Source: Alphaproteobacteria bacterium
GTDB lineage: Bacteria > Pseudomonadota > Alphaproteobacteria > Rs-D84
Reading direction: 5' to 3'
Assembly (NCBI GenBank): GCA_013316395.1
Contig: WSMU01000028.1
Location: forward strand, 1-12,417
Length of the DNA stretch: 12,417 nt
Shown here: positions 1 through 6,264 of the stretch, one piece after another
Numbering within the stretch: the stretch's first letter is position 1
How the letters are laid out: each line of letters begins with the position of its first letter
The notes under the pieces: generated by a model
Told to the model about the DNA's origin: nothing
The model's input: the letters and a program-made list of their open reading frames with translations, nothing else
Databases searched by the model: none
Position numbers and translations under genes: made by a program

Positions 1-7
1 GCGTACC

Positions 8-30
8 TATGATGTTAGCCTGATATCAGG
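8..30 (+). promoter_or_regulatory. Putative -10 box and palindromic operator of peroxiredoxin gene
   Basis: A TATGAT hexamer (8-13) fits a sigma70 -10 box; its -35 box would lie outside the window. It would start transcription near position 20, inside a perfect 12 bp palindrome, CCTGATATCAGG (19-30). A dyad covering the start site is a usual place for a repressor, so control of the peroxiredoxin gene by a dyad-binding regulator is plausible. The regulator cannot be named from this sequence. Confidence 0.35.
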
Positions 31-53
31 TAAAACAACCCAAGGAGAAAAAT

Positions 54-839
54 ATGAACGACTTATTTGATATATGTCCCTGCGATGACAGCGAACGCGC
101 AGACACCCCCACTATGCCCCTGATTGGCGACCCGGCGCCCGAGTTTACCGCCCAGACAACAAACGGCCCTATCAACTTTCCGTCGGATTATGCGGGACGC
201 TGGGTTGTGCTGTTTTCGCACCCGGCCGATTTTACACCGGTATGCACATCTGAATTTATGGCGTTTCAGGCGCTAAAGGAAGAACTGGCGGAAATAAATA
301 CTGAACTGGTCGGACTGTCTGTGGGCAGCATATCATCGCACCTGGCATGGATTGACGCCATACGGCATATAAAGTACCGCGACTGGGAAAATATGGAGAT
401 AGCATTCCCGGTAATTGATGATTCCGGAATGAAGGTCGCAAAAAAATACGGCATGATTCATCCGAATGCATCTGATACCCATGCGGTTCGGGCCGTGTTT
501 ATAATAGACCCGGCCGGTATAATCCGTGCAATTCTTTACTATCCGGCATCAACCGGCCGTAATTTTGATGAAATAAAAAGAATGGTAATCGCCCTGCAGA
601 CTGCTGATGCCTTTCAGGTTTCAACGCCGGCCGACTGGGTTCCGGGCGAAGAAATTCTGATATCCGCACCGGCCACCGCGGGCGACATGCGCCGCACCAT
701 GCAGGCCATGTCAAACCCCGACAGAAATCGTGACGTAAAGGCATGGTTCCTGACGTTTAAAAAGCTGCCGGCGGATGAAATCGAGGCAAAGCTGCGTGCG
801 AAGCCCGCGCCGAAGAAAAAATCAAAAAATATTTCATAA
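54..839 (+). CDS. Peroxiredoxin, AhpC/TSA family, Prx6-like (1-Cys type)
   Basis: This is a cytosolic thiol peroxidase that reduces hydrogen peroxide and organic hydroperoxides. The 261 aa product has the catalytic motif PADFTPVCTSE with peroxidatic Cys64, preceded by FSHPADF. The conserved Arg appears in HAVRAVFIIDP. The long C-terminal part, with YYPASTGRNFDEIKR and a TPADW segment, is typical of the Prx6-like branch (about 215-225 aa) rather than short AhpC. The start at 54 is supported by AAGGAG at 42-47, six bases upstream. The ATG at residue 21 (MPLIGD), where most relatives begin, has no ribosome binding site. The protein therefore carries an unusual N-terminal extension of about 20 residues with a Cys-Pro-Cys motif (Cys8, Cys10), and a lysine-rich tail (KPAPKKKSK). 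These two Cys could act as resolving thiols, which is inference. The gene appears monocistronic and ends in a hairpin terminator. Confidence 0.93.
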   Translation: MNDLFDICPCDDSERADTPTMPLIGDPAPEFTAQTTNGPINFPSDYAGRWVVLFSHPADFTPVCTSEFMAFQALKEELAEINTELVGLSVGSISSHLAWIDAIRHIKYRDWENMEIAFPVIDDSGMKVAKKYGMIHPNASDTHAVRAVFIIDPAGIIRAILYYPASTGRNFDEIKRMVIALQTADAFQVSTPADWVPGEEILISAPATAGDMRRTMQAMSNPDRNRDVKAWFLTFKKLPADEIEAKLRAKPAPKKKSKNIS

Positions 840-841
840 AG

Positions 842-869
842 AAACGGGGCCACGGCCCCGTTTTTATTT
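842..869. terminator. Rho-independent terminator between convergent genes
   Basis: A GC-rich inverted repeat (CGGGGCC at 845-851, GGCCCCG at 854-860) is followed by five T (861-865) on the plus strand, ending the peroxiredoxin transcript. On the minus strand the same hairpin is followed by TTTC and TTT, so it may also serve the convergent gene whose stop codon overlaps it at 868-870. Confidence 0.8.
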
Positions 870-1212
870 AAAACACCAACGGCAAATCACGCAAATCCAT
901 TGGGGCGGCATCACGCTCTGGGTCCCATTGGAACTGCTCCATTATTACCGTTTTTTCTTTGGTAAACTTTACGCCTTCGGCACGCAGAGCTTTATATTGT
1001 TGCTCAAAAAAGGCGGCGCCACACAAACTGCCGTCTTTAAAAACAACCCTGTGCCAGGGCAGATGCCACGACGCTTTGTTATTTGACGCATACCCCACAA
1101 AGCGCGCCATACGCGGTCGCCCAATCATGCGCGCAATTTGACCGAATGTCGCAACGCGCCCGGACGGAATTCGCGCAACAACATCATAAACCTGTTCATT
1201 AAATGTTTTCAT
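868..1212 (-). CDS. Alkyltransferase-like (ATL) DNA-binding protein, MGMT family
   Basis: This 114 aa protein matches the DNA-binding domain of O6-alkylguanine-DNA alkyltransferase: an N-terminal VYDVVARIPSGRVATFGQIA helix-turn-helix region, then ARFVGYASNN with the probable arginine finger Arg37. The active-site signature reads PWHRVV (residues 52-57) instead of PCHRV, so the alkyl-accepting Cys is replaced by Trp53. That change defines ATL proteins such as E. coli YbaZ and fission yeast Atl1, which bind O6-alkylguanine and flag it for nucleotide excision repair without transferring the alkyl group. ATG at 1210-1212 was chosen because family homology begins there; the frame continues upstream but without similarity. 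No strong Shine-Dalgarno is visible. A 10 bp palindrome, CCGCATGCGG (1235-1244), lies just upstream and could be an operator, with low support. The gene sits between tRNA-Ser and the convergent peroxiredoxin gene. Confidence 0.9.
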   Translation of the reverse strand: MKTFNEQVYDVVARIPSGRVATFGQIARMIGRPRMARFVGYASNNKASWHLPWHRVVFKDGSLCGAAFFEQQYKALRAEGVKFTKEKTVIMEQFQWDPERDAAPMDLRDLPLVF

Positions 1213-1320
1213 TTTTATAATCTTTTTATTTACACCGCATGCGGCACGCCAATAGCAACACATCGCAATGCGAGCAATTTTTTACAACCAATACAGGGAA
1301 CACTTACACTTTTTATATTT

Positions 1321-1410
1321 TGGCGGAGAAGAAGGGATTCGAACCCTTGATACGGTTGCCCGTATACACGATTTCGAGTCGCGCGCATTCGACCACTCTG
1401 CCACTTCTCC
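1321..1410 (-). tRNA. tRNA-Ser (anticodon CGA)
   Basis: Read on the minus strand, this folds as a class II tRNA. The acceptor stem GGAGAAG pairs with CTTCTCC, followed by discriminator G and encoded CCA (1321-1323). The anticodon stem CGCGA/TCGTG holds the loop CTCGAAA, giving anticodon CGA, which reads UCG. The long variable arm ATACGG-GCAA-CCGTAT is diagnostic of serine (or Leu/Tyr) tRNAs, and the T arm contains GGTTCGAATCC. Confidence 0.96.
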
Positions 1411-1419
1411 GCGTCGGAT

Positions 1420-1447
1420 ATTATACAGGCTTTCTTTCTTTTTGCAA
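1420..1447 (-). promoter_or_regulatory. Promoter of tRNA-Ser
   Basis: On the minus strand, TTGCAA (1442-1447) and TATAAT (1420-1425) are separated by 16 bp. The -10 box ends 9 bp before the mature tRNA 5' end. This is a near-consensus sigma70 promoter, so the tRNA does not depend on read-through from the upstream amidase gene. Confidence 0.8.
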
Positions 1448-1478
1448 GGCTTTTATCAAAGGCCTAAATCGCCCCATG

Positions 1479-2636
1479 TTAGACGTCAAAGTTGTATTTC
1501 TTTATCGACTTTACAATCGCATTCGCCAGCTTGTTTTGGTGCGCATCAGACTTAAGCAATTTTTCTTCTGCGGCGTTGGACAGGTGCCCCAACTCAACCA
1601 ATGCACCCGGAACAGTCGAACGCAACACGGCAAACGGCGCATGGCGTACATTGGCGCCCGGCTGCTGCTCTATCCCGCTGCCGCGGAATGTTTTTGCGCA
1701 TCCCATGGCATATTCCTCGCTCAGTTCTGCTACCGCGTGCTGCTGCAGCGCAGACAGCGCTATACGAATATCTTTTGAAAACTCAGAAAAGCCACTGACA
1801 TCGATTTTATCCGCGGCGTTTTCTGCATCCGCCAGCTTTTGCGCCTCTTCGTCAGATGCCTTTTCAGACAAAGTATATATCGAAAATCCCTTCATTGCGC
1901 GACTGGGGTTGGCATTGGCATGCAATGAAATGAACAAGTCCCCCTTGCGCTTTTCTGCGATGGCTGCACGCTCCGCCAGTTTCAAATATGTATCATCACT
2001 GCGCGTCAGGTATGTTTTAAAGCCCGCCGCATCCAACTTTGCTTTTAATTTTTTTGCCACGGCCAAGACAACAACTTTTTCTTTTGTGCCCCCCTTGCCT
2101 ATGCAGCCAGGGTCCTTGCCGCCGTGACCGGCATCAATTACAATAGTGTATTTTTTAGACGGTGCCGAGGCGGCAATCTGCTGGGCGGCGGCCTGGTTGG
2201 ATTGCGATGCCGTGGTGCCGGCCGCAAAGTCCAGTACCAGACGGTAATCCGTATCACCGTTTGGCGACAATATCATGATTTGTGATTTGGGGATGTCATA
2301 AACAGGACGGCGCAATGAGGCGCGTATTTCCAGGGTATCGCCACTTTGTACCTGGGAAATACTGGAAATCAGTGTTCCTGATGCCATTGACGGTGTCAAC
2401 GATGCGTTCGCAGCAGTATTCGCAAGGCGGATAATCAGCTGATTTTCAGGGTAGCTTATGGTATATGACGGGCGCGAAGATGTTTCAATAACAAGGCGCG
2501 TTTTATTCCCAGGCTGGACCCCGGTACGCAATGAACGCAGAGAGTTACGTGCAGCAAACGCCACACGCGGCATCATCATAACCGCCATGGTGCCCACGCC
2601 GGTTATTTTCAAAAGGTTTCTTCTGGATATTTTCAT
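1479..2636 (-). CDS. N-acetylmuramoyl-L-alanine amidase, AmiC-like, Tat-exported
   Basis: This periplasmic zinc amidase cleaves the MurNAc-L-Ala bond of peptidoglycan and normally splits septal wall during cell separation. The 385 aa protein begins with a twin-arginine signal (SRRNLLK at residues 4-10, hydrophobic stretch, likely cut after AFA at 28). An AMIN-type beta domain (about 40-138) follows, then a low-complexity Ala/Gln/Ser linker (140-160) and a C-terminal Amidase_3 domain (about 163-382). Expected zinc ligands are present: His171 in DAGHGG, Glu186 in KEK, His239 in SLHANA, and catalytic Glu348 in VELGHLSN. The segment at about 255-310 between core strands matches the autoinhibitory helix insertion of LytM-activated AmiB/AmiC enzymes (family knowledge; activation here is inference). 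No Shine-Dalgarno precedes the ATG, and the -10 box ends 7 bases before it, so the mRNA may be leaderless. No clear terminator is seen after the stop. Confidence 0.95.
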   Translation of the reverse strand: MKISRRNLLKITGVGTMAVMMMPRVAFAARNSLRSLRTGVQPGNKTRLVIETSSRPSYTISYPENQLIIRLANTAANASLTPSMASGTLISSISQVQSGDTLEIRASLRRPVYDIPKSQIMILSPNGDTDYRLVLDFAAGTTASQSNQAAAQQIAASAPSKKYTIVIDAGHGGKDPGCIGKGGTKEKVVVLAVAKKLKAKLDAAGFKTYLTRSDDTYLKLAERAAIAEKRKGDLFISLHANANPSRAMKGFSIYTLSEKASDEEAQKLADAENAADKIDVSGFSEFSKDIRIALSALQQHAVAELSEEYAMGCAKTFRGSGIEQQPGANVRHAPFAVLRSTVPGALVELGHLSNAAEEKLLKSDAHQNKLANAIVKSIKKYNFDV

Positions 2637-2643
2637 GCTACAA

Positions 2644-2672
2644 ATTATACCAAATTAGCCCCCTGCATTCAA
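2644..2672 (-). promoter_or_regulatory. Promoter of amidase gene, probably leaderless
   Basis: On the minus strand, TTGAAT (2667-2672) and a perfect TATAAT (2644-2649) are 17 bp apart. Only 7 bases separate the -10 box from the ATG (2636), so transcription would start at or within a base of the start codon. Confidence 0.75.
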
Positions 2673-2745
2673 GCGATAAACAATCGTTGCTTGATTTTAT
2701 CCCTGGTGTTGTATAGCATGAGATTGTTAATCTTAGGAGCATGTG

Positions 2746-3630
2746 ATGCAGTCAAATTTTTTAATCTCTGTCGTGGTACCAATGTATAACGCTGAAAGAT
2801 TTATAGCCAAATGCCTGGAGCATCTGATTCATCAAACCTATAAAAATCTTGAAATAATCATCGTTGATGACGGCAGCAAAGACGGCTCTGTCGCAATATG
2901 CAACAAATACGCCGCAAACGACAAGCGGATAAAAATAATATCCCAGAAAAATGCTGGGCCATCGGTTGCGCTAAATACCGGCATGGCGGCGGCACATGGT
3001 GAATATATACATTTTCATGACCATGATGACTTTGTAAATCTGGATTATTTTGAAATAATGGCCCATGCGGCCGAACTGACCGGGGCGGACATCCTGTGTG
3101 GCGAAGTAAATCAGCCGGAATATAACTTTCCGCGTTTTGCCGCACTGGAGATATGCACGGACCTGCGTGACAAGGTATTAAAAACAGCGGCGAATAAATT
3201 TAACCCAGCATGGCGCTATTTGTATAAAAAGTCATTTTTAGACAAGACGGGCCTGAAATATGAGCCGGACGTATTCGGCGCCCAGGATTTATATTTTACC
3301 AAGCCCGCTATTGTTTTGGCCGATAGTGTCGCACTTGTTCCGGGGGCGGTTTATAATGTTGTGAATACAGACACTGCACTGGGCAAGTCGCGAAAAAAGC
3401 TACGCACGGCGGCGGAACGCCCGGGGGCCCGGGCCGCGCATGCGCGATACTGCGAATTTATGGCACAGCATGGCGCCACGGAAATCATGTCCACCCCAGA
3501 GCAACCGTTAGAGGTTCAGGAATTACGCCTATTTAATAAATGCATTTCAAAGCGTGTGATTTTCCAAAACAAAATCAGATATTATTTTCTGGGGATAAAC
3601 ATCGCGACCAGACGTCTTATCCGTGAATAA
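2746..3630 (+). CDS. Family 2 glycosyltransferase (GT-A fold)
   Basis: This 294 aa protein likely transfers a nucleotide-sugar-derived sugar onto a lipid- or polysaccharide-bound acceptor at the cytoplasmic face of the inner membrane. The N-terminus has the GT2 signature ISVVVPMYNAERF, then IIVDDGSKDGS (nucleotide-binding Asp41-Asp42) and NAGPSVALNTGM. The metal-binding DxD site reads HDHDD (91-95), where most GT2 enzymes have LDSDD. The C-terminal half is variable, as expected for acceptor binding. The start was set at ATG 2746, six bases after AGGAG (2735-2739); GTG 2743 would give only three bases of spacing. A weak promoter may be TTGCTT (2687-2692) with TTGTAT (2709-2714), facing away from the amidase promoter. 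The gene appears monocistronic, closed by the hairpin at 3633-3658. The sugar and acceptor cannot be inferred. Confidence 0.92.
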   Translation: MQSNFLISVVVPMYNAERFIAKCLEHLIHQTYKNLEIIIVDDGSKDGSVAICNKYAANDKRIKIISQKNAGPSVALNTGMAAAHGEYIHFHDHDDFVNLDYFEIMAHAAELTGADILCGEVNQPEYNFPRFAALEICTDLRDKVLKTAANKFNPAWRYLYKKSFLDKTGLKYEPDVFGAQDLYFTKPAIVLADSVALVPGAVYNVVNTDTALGKSRKKLRTAAERPGARAAHARYCEFMAQHGATEIMSTPEQPLEVQELRLFNKCISKRVIFQNKIRYYFLGINIATRRLIRE

Positions 3631-3632
3631 AA

Positions 3633-3658
3633 AAACCGCCACATGGCGGTTCTTTTTT
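3633..3658. terminator. Terminator shared by convergent genes
   Basis: AACCGCC (3634-3640) and GGCGGTT (3645-3651) form a stem with a four-base loop, followed by C and six T (3653-3658) on the plus strand. The minus strand has five T after the stem, so it can act in both directions. It overlaps the stop codon of the minus-strand gene ending at 3657. Confidence 0.85.
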
Positions 3659-4910
3659 ACTGATTCCGGCAACTGGCAAATGTCTGGGCCAATACCGATG
3701 TTTCCTGTGTCGTCAGCGGTTGAACAGGTACCGTATAACAGCGCGAGCCATCCTCTATAACAAAAACCTTGGTTCCACGCTTGTAGGCGGTCTGCATGCT
3801 GTCCATCTGGGCGGATGTCAGAAACGCGTTCTGGGTCAGTGCAGAATTACTAAGCGCGGCGTTTACAACCTGCTTTGCCGTGTTATAGTTATCCAGACGC
3901 GACAAGGTTTGAATCTGCATATAAAGACTTTGCGCCTGGTACGGATTGTCCGGCTGCGGGCCGCCCGCATTTGGGAATGCAACGCCGGTTATCAATGCCG
4001 CCGCCGTTTGCAACGCGGTCGGCTGGCCGGATGTGCCCGCGGAATAGTCGGAGGTGTTTATCTGCAAGTTTTCACCACACGCCAAATTCATTCTGTTTGC
4101 ATATCCCGCCAGGACGGAATCAACCGCCGCCTGCCAGTCGGCGCCCTTGTTGTTCATATCCAGGCTGACGATTTTTTCCGCCCAGCCCCAAATATTTGCA
4201 CCAACATTACCGGCATTGGCAAAGCGTGTTACCATTTCCGCACTGCCCCCCGGAACACCGGCGCCACAATAATCCGTTAACTGCGAGTTAAGCATGCTGG
4301 ACGTTTCGTTGCCATAGGACATTGCAACAGAATGGCATGCCATTGCCGCCTCCAGTTCTTGGCGGCGCTGAATACACAAATCGGAATGAGATTTTGACAG
4401 TTGGTCCGCCATGTTTGCCATGGCCAGATATGACATAACCTCCTGCTGAACGTATGAGGGACACAGACGCGCCGCCGTATTCATTCCACCGGAACCACCC
4501 AATGTATTTACGCCATACTGTGGTAATAATATCGACGTATCCTTCTGCAGGCACAGCATTGCATAATTATACAGCTCGCTTTCGGAGCTATACTGGCATC
4601 GGCCCGACCGCTGACCCGGTACAACCGTGACGTCACCGCAATAATCGGACAGGCACTTATAAATTTTTTCGCGGCACGCCGTGTCAACATCCGGCTGATT
4701 TACCATGTAGTAGGTGTTTCGCTGATTAGTTTTATACGCATTGGCCAGCCCCTGCTTTCCACGGGCACCATTTGCCGACGGTGTATAAATCCCCCCCGTG
4801 GCATTTCGGGATGCATCTGATGCAGAAACAGTCCCGGCCGAGACCGCATTCGCCGCCCCGCCCCAGGAAACCAGCCCACACAAACACAATACCAGCGTAA
4901 AATTCTTCAT
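3657..4910 (-). CDS. Exported cysteine-rich protein of unknown function
   Basis: I do not recognise this 417 aa protein. It begins with a clear Sec signal peptide (MKNFTLVLCLCGLVSWGGAANA, split here as MKNFTLVLCLCG and LVSWGGAANA; likely cut after ANA at residue 22). The mature part has 12 cysteines, an even number consistent with disulfides in the periplasm or outside the cell. They cluster early (TACREKIYKCLSDYCGD, GRCQYS, AMLCLQK) and recur to the C-terminus (DGSRCYTV, ASCRNQ). The middle is rich in Ala, Asn, Gln and Ser with several predicted helices (for example ADQLSKSHSDLCIQRRQELEA), and no further membrane span is obvious. The start was set at ATG 4908-4910 because GAGAGGGA lies five bases upstream; an earlier in-frame ATG gives a non-signal N-terminus. 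The gene is divergent from prfB and convergent with the GT2 gene. A surface or envelope structural role is inference. Confidence 0.85.
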   Translation of the reverse strand: MKNFTLVLCLCGLVSWGGAANAVSAGTVSASDASRNATGGIYTPSANGARGKQGLANAYKTNQRNTYYMVNQPDVDTACREKIYKCLSDYCGDVTVVPGQRSGRCQYSSESELYNYAMLCLQKDTSILLPQYGVNTLGGSGGMNTAARLCPSYVQQEVMSYLAMANMADQLSKSHSDLCIQRRQELEAAMACHSVAMSYGNETSSMLNSQLTDYCGAGVPGGSAEMVTRFANAGNVGANIWGWAEKIVSLDMNNKGADWQAAVDSVLAGYANRMNLACGENLQINTSDYSAGTSGQPTALQTAAALITGVAFPNAGGPQPDNPYQAQSLYMQIQTLSRLDNYNTAKQVVNAALSNSALTQNAFLTSAQMDSMQTAYKRGTKVFVIEDGSRCYTVPVQPLTTQETSVLAQTFASCRNQ

Positions 4911-4933
4911 TAAAATCCCTCTCGTTACATAAA

Positions 4934-4962
4934 ATTTTAACATATTGCCGCCAAAAAGGCAA
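4934..4962 (-). promoter_or_regulatory. Promoter of cysteine-rich exported protein gene
   Basis: On the minus strand, TTGCCT (4957-4962) and TAAAAT (4934-4939) are 17 bp apart, giving a short leader with a good ribosome binding site before ATG 4910. Confidence 0.6.
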
Positions 4963-4977
4963 ACATTCATTTTAGGT

Positions 4978-5004
4978 TGATTTGCATTTTATACCTGGTA
5001 TGAT
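4978..5004 (+). promoter_or_regulatory. Putative prfB promoter, probably leaderless
   Basis: TATGAT (4999-5004) is preceded by TTGATT (4978-4983, spacing 15) or GTTGAT (4977-4982, spacing 16). The -10 box lies exactly 7 bases before ATG 5012, as in the amidase gene, and there is no Shine-Dalgarno. The -35 assignment is the weak point. Confidence 0.5.
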
Positions 5005-5011
5005 TTTAAGC

Positions 5012-6083
5012 ATGATTATACCAAATGAAATTTTAGCCCAAGCCTCTGACGACATTTGCGCCGTAAGGGGGTTTCTTTGACCCGTCTAAGTTAAAATCAG
5101 AAATAGAAAAGCTGAACCAGGCCGCATCGGCCCCGGATTTATGGAATAACCCGGAAGAAGCCCGCGGCACGTTGCAAAAGAAGGCGGCGCTTGAAAAAAC
5201 ACTGGAGGAGTTGACATCGCTGGAGTCTGAATACGAAACCCTGTCGGAACTGTATCAGCTTGACCCAGAAGATGCGGATGTTATTGCCGGAATCGAGAAG
5301 CTGGGAATAAACGCCCACCGCGCAAAGTTTATTACACTGTTCCGTGACCCGGCGGATAATAACGGCGCCTTTTTGTTTATCCAGGCTGGCGCAGGCGGAA
5401 CCGAGGCCCAAGACTGGGCACAAATGCTGGCTAGAATGTACGCACGCTGGGCCGAGCGCCATGGATTTTCACTGGATATAATAGAAGAACACGAAGGTGA
5501 TACGGCGGGCATAAAAAATATAACCTATCGAATAACAGGAATGCGGGCGTATGGCTGGCTGAAAAATGAAATCGGTGTTCATCGTCTGGTCAGAATATCC
5601 CCCTTTAACGCGAACGGCAAGCGCCAGACCAGCTTTGCATCAGTTGATGTCTGGCCCGATGTTGATGATACGATTGAAATCGAGATAAATGACAAAGACC
5701 TGCGCATAGATACCTATCGCGCATCGGGTGCCGGCGGCCAGCATGTTAATAAAACAGACAGTGCCGTCCGTATAACTCACATTCCTACGAACACAGTTGT
5801 TACATGCCAAAACGAGCGCAGCCAGATTCAAAACAAGGAAATGGCGATGAAAATGCTGCGCAGCAAATTATATGAATTGGAAATGCAAAAGCGCGCCGCC
5901 GAACAGGATGCCGCTAAGGCCGCCCAAAAGAAAATTGAATGGGGCAGCCAAATTCGCAACTATGTACTATATCCGTATCAGTTGGTAAAAGATGTCCGCA
6001 CAGGGGTTGAAAACACTGACTCTGACGCGGTGCTGGACGGTGATCTGGATGAATTTATGCTTAGCCTGCTGCAACGTGGCTAA
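5012..6083 (+). CDS. prfB: Peptide chain release factor 2, with programmed +1 frameshift
   Basis: RF2 ends translation at UGA and UAA by entering the ribosomal A site and triggering peptidyl-tRNA hydrolysis. Joining the short first frame (22 codons from ATG 5012) to the main frame at the slip site gives 356 aa; E. coli RF2 has 365. The stop-codon recognition motif SPF is at 196-198 and the catalytic GGQ at 241-243 (GAGGQHVNKTDSAVRITH context). Their 45-residue separation equals that of the E. coli protein. The N-terminal helical domain includes SKLKSEIEKLNQ and the typical LWNNPEEA segment. The main frame alone lacks the N-terminus and any credible start, so the frameshift is needed for a full product. 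An in-frame ATG at 5000 would add four residues but overlaps the -10 box. Expression should be autoregulated: scarce RF2 slows termination at the in-frame UGA and favours shifting. The gene is monocistronic and divergent from the exported protein gene. Confidence 0.97.
5065..5081 (+). other. prfB: prfB +1 programmed ribosomal frameshift site
   Basis: The 5' frame reads GTA AGG GGG TTT CTT TGA C. An internal Shine-Dalgarno-like AAGGGGG (5065-5071) lies just before the slippery CTT (5075-5077), followed by in-frame UGA (5078-5080) and C. The arrangement and spacing match the E. coli prfB site (AGG GGG TAT CTT TGA C), with TTT in place of TAT. The ribosome slips from CUU to UUU and continues with GAC (5079-5081). 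Confidence 0.96.
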
Positions 6084-6090
6084 TTTCATA

Positions 6091-6119
6091 TTGACAAGGC
6101 TATACTAGGCGTGTATATT
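6091..6119 (+). promoter_or_regulatory. Strong sigma70-type promoter of cysteine-rich/glycosyltransferase operon
   Basis: A perfect TTGACA (6091-6096) and TATATT (6114-6119) are separated by the ideal 17 bp. Transcription would begin near 6126, leaving a leader of about 140 nt before the first gene. The -10 box overlaps the left end of the palindrome at 6116-6159. Confidence 0.8.
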
Positions 6120-6159
6120 TATGCCGAATCAAAACCACCGTTTTGATTAGGCATAAATA
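6116..6159. repeat. Palindromic element, copy 1
   Basis: Arms of 20 bp (6116-6135 and 6140-6159) are complementary except for one G-A mismatch (6126/6149), with the four-base centre CACC. The core reads ATGCCGAATCAAAAC on the left and GTTTTGATTAGGCAT on the right. It overlaps the -10 box and covers about the first 30 transcribed bases, which suits an operator; as RNA it could only fold from within its left arm. It belongs to the same family as the two copies near the window end. Confidence 0.8.
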
Positions 6160-6264
6160 GGAATAAAAAAAGCCCAGAAAACTGGGAAAATTAAAAAGAC
6201 AAAAACACTGATAGGAAAACGGTCCTTTTTATTGGGCAACAGTAGCAGTCAGAGGGAGAGCAAA

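Noticed and set aside
1426..1478. Stem-loop AGGC...GCCT after the amidase stop as a terminator
   Set aside because: The stem has a mismatch, there is no U-tract after it, and it overlaps the -35 region of the tRNA-Ser promoter.
1239..1778. Long open frames across tRNA-Ser and on the opposite strand of the amidase gene
   Set aside because: They cross a clear tRNA or mirror a gene with intact catalytic motifs; none has a credible start or recognisable protein.
6061..6083. TTAGCC and GGCTAA inverted repeat at the 3' end of prfB
   Set aside because: It is a short 6 bp repeat inside coding sequence with no T run after it; not a convincing terminator.
6173..6186. Hairpin CCCAGAAAACTGGG with a T run on the minus strand, a possible minus-strand terminator
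   Set aside because: The stem has only 5 bp, no minus-strand gene runs into it, and on the plus strand no U-tract follows, so it is not called.
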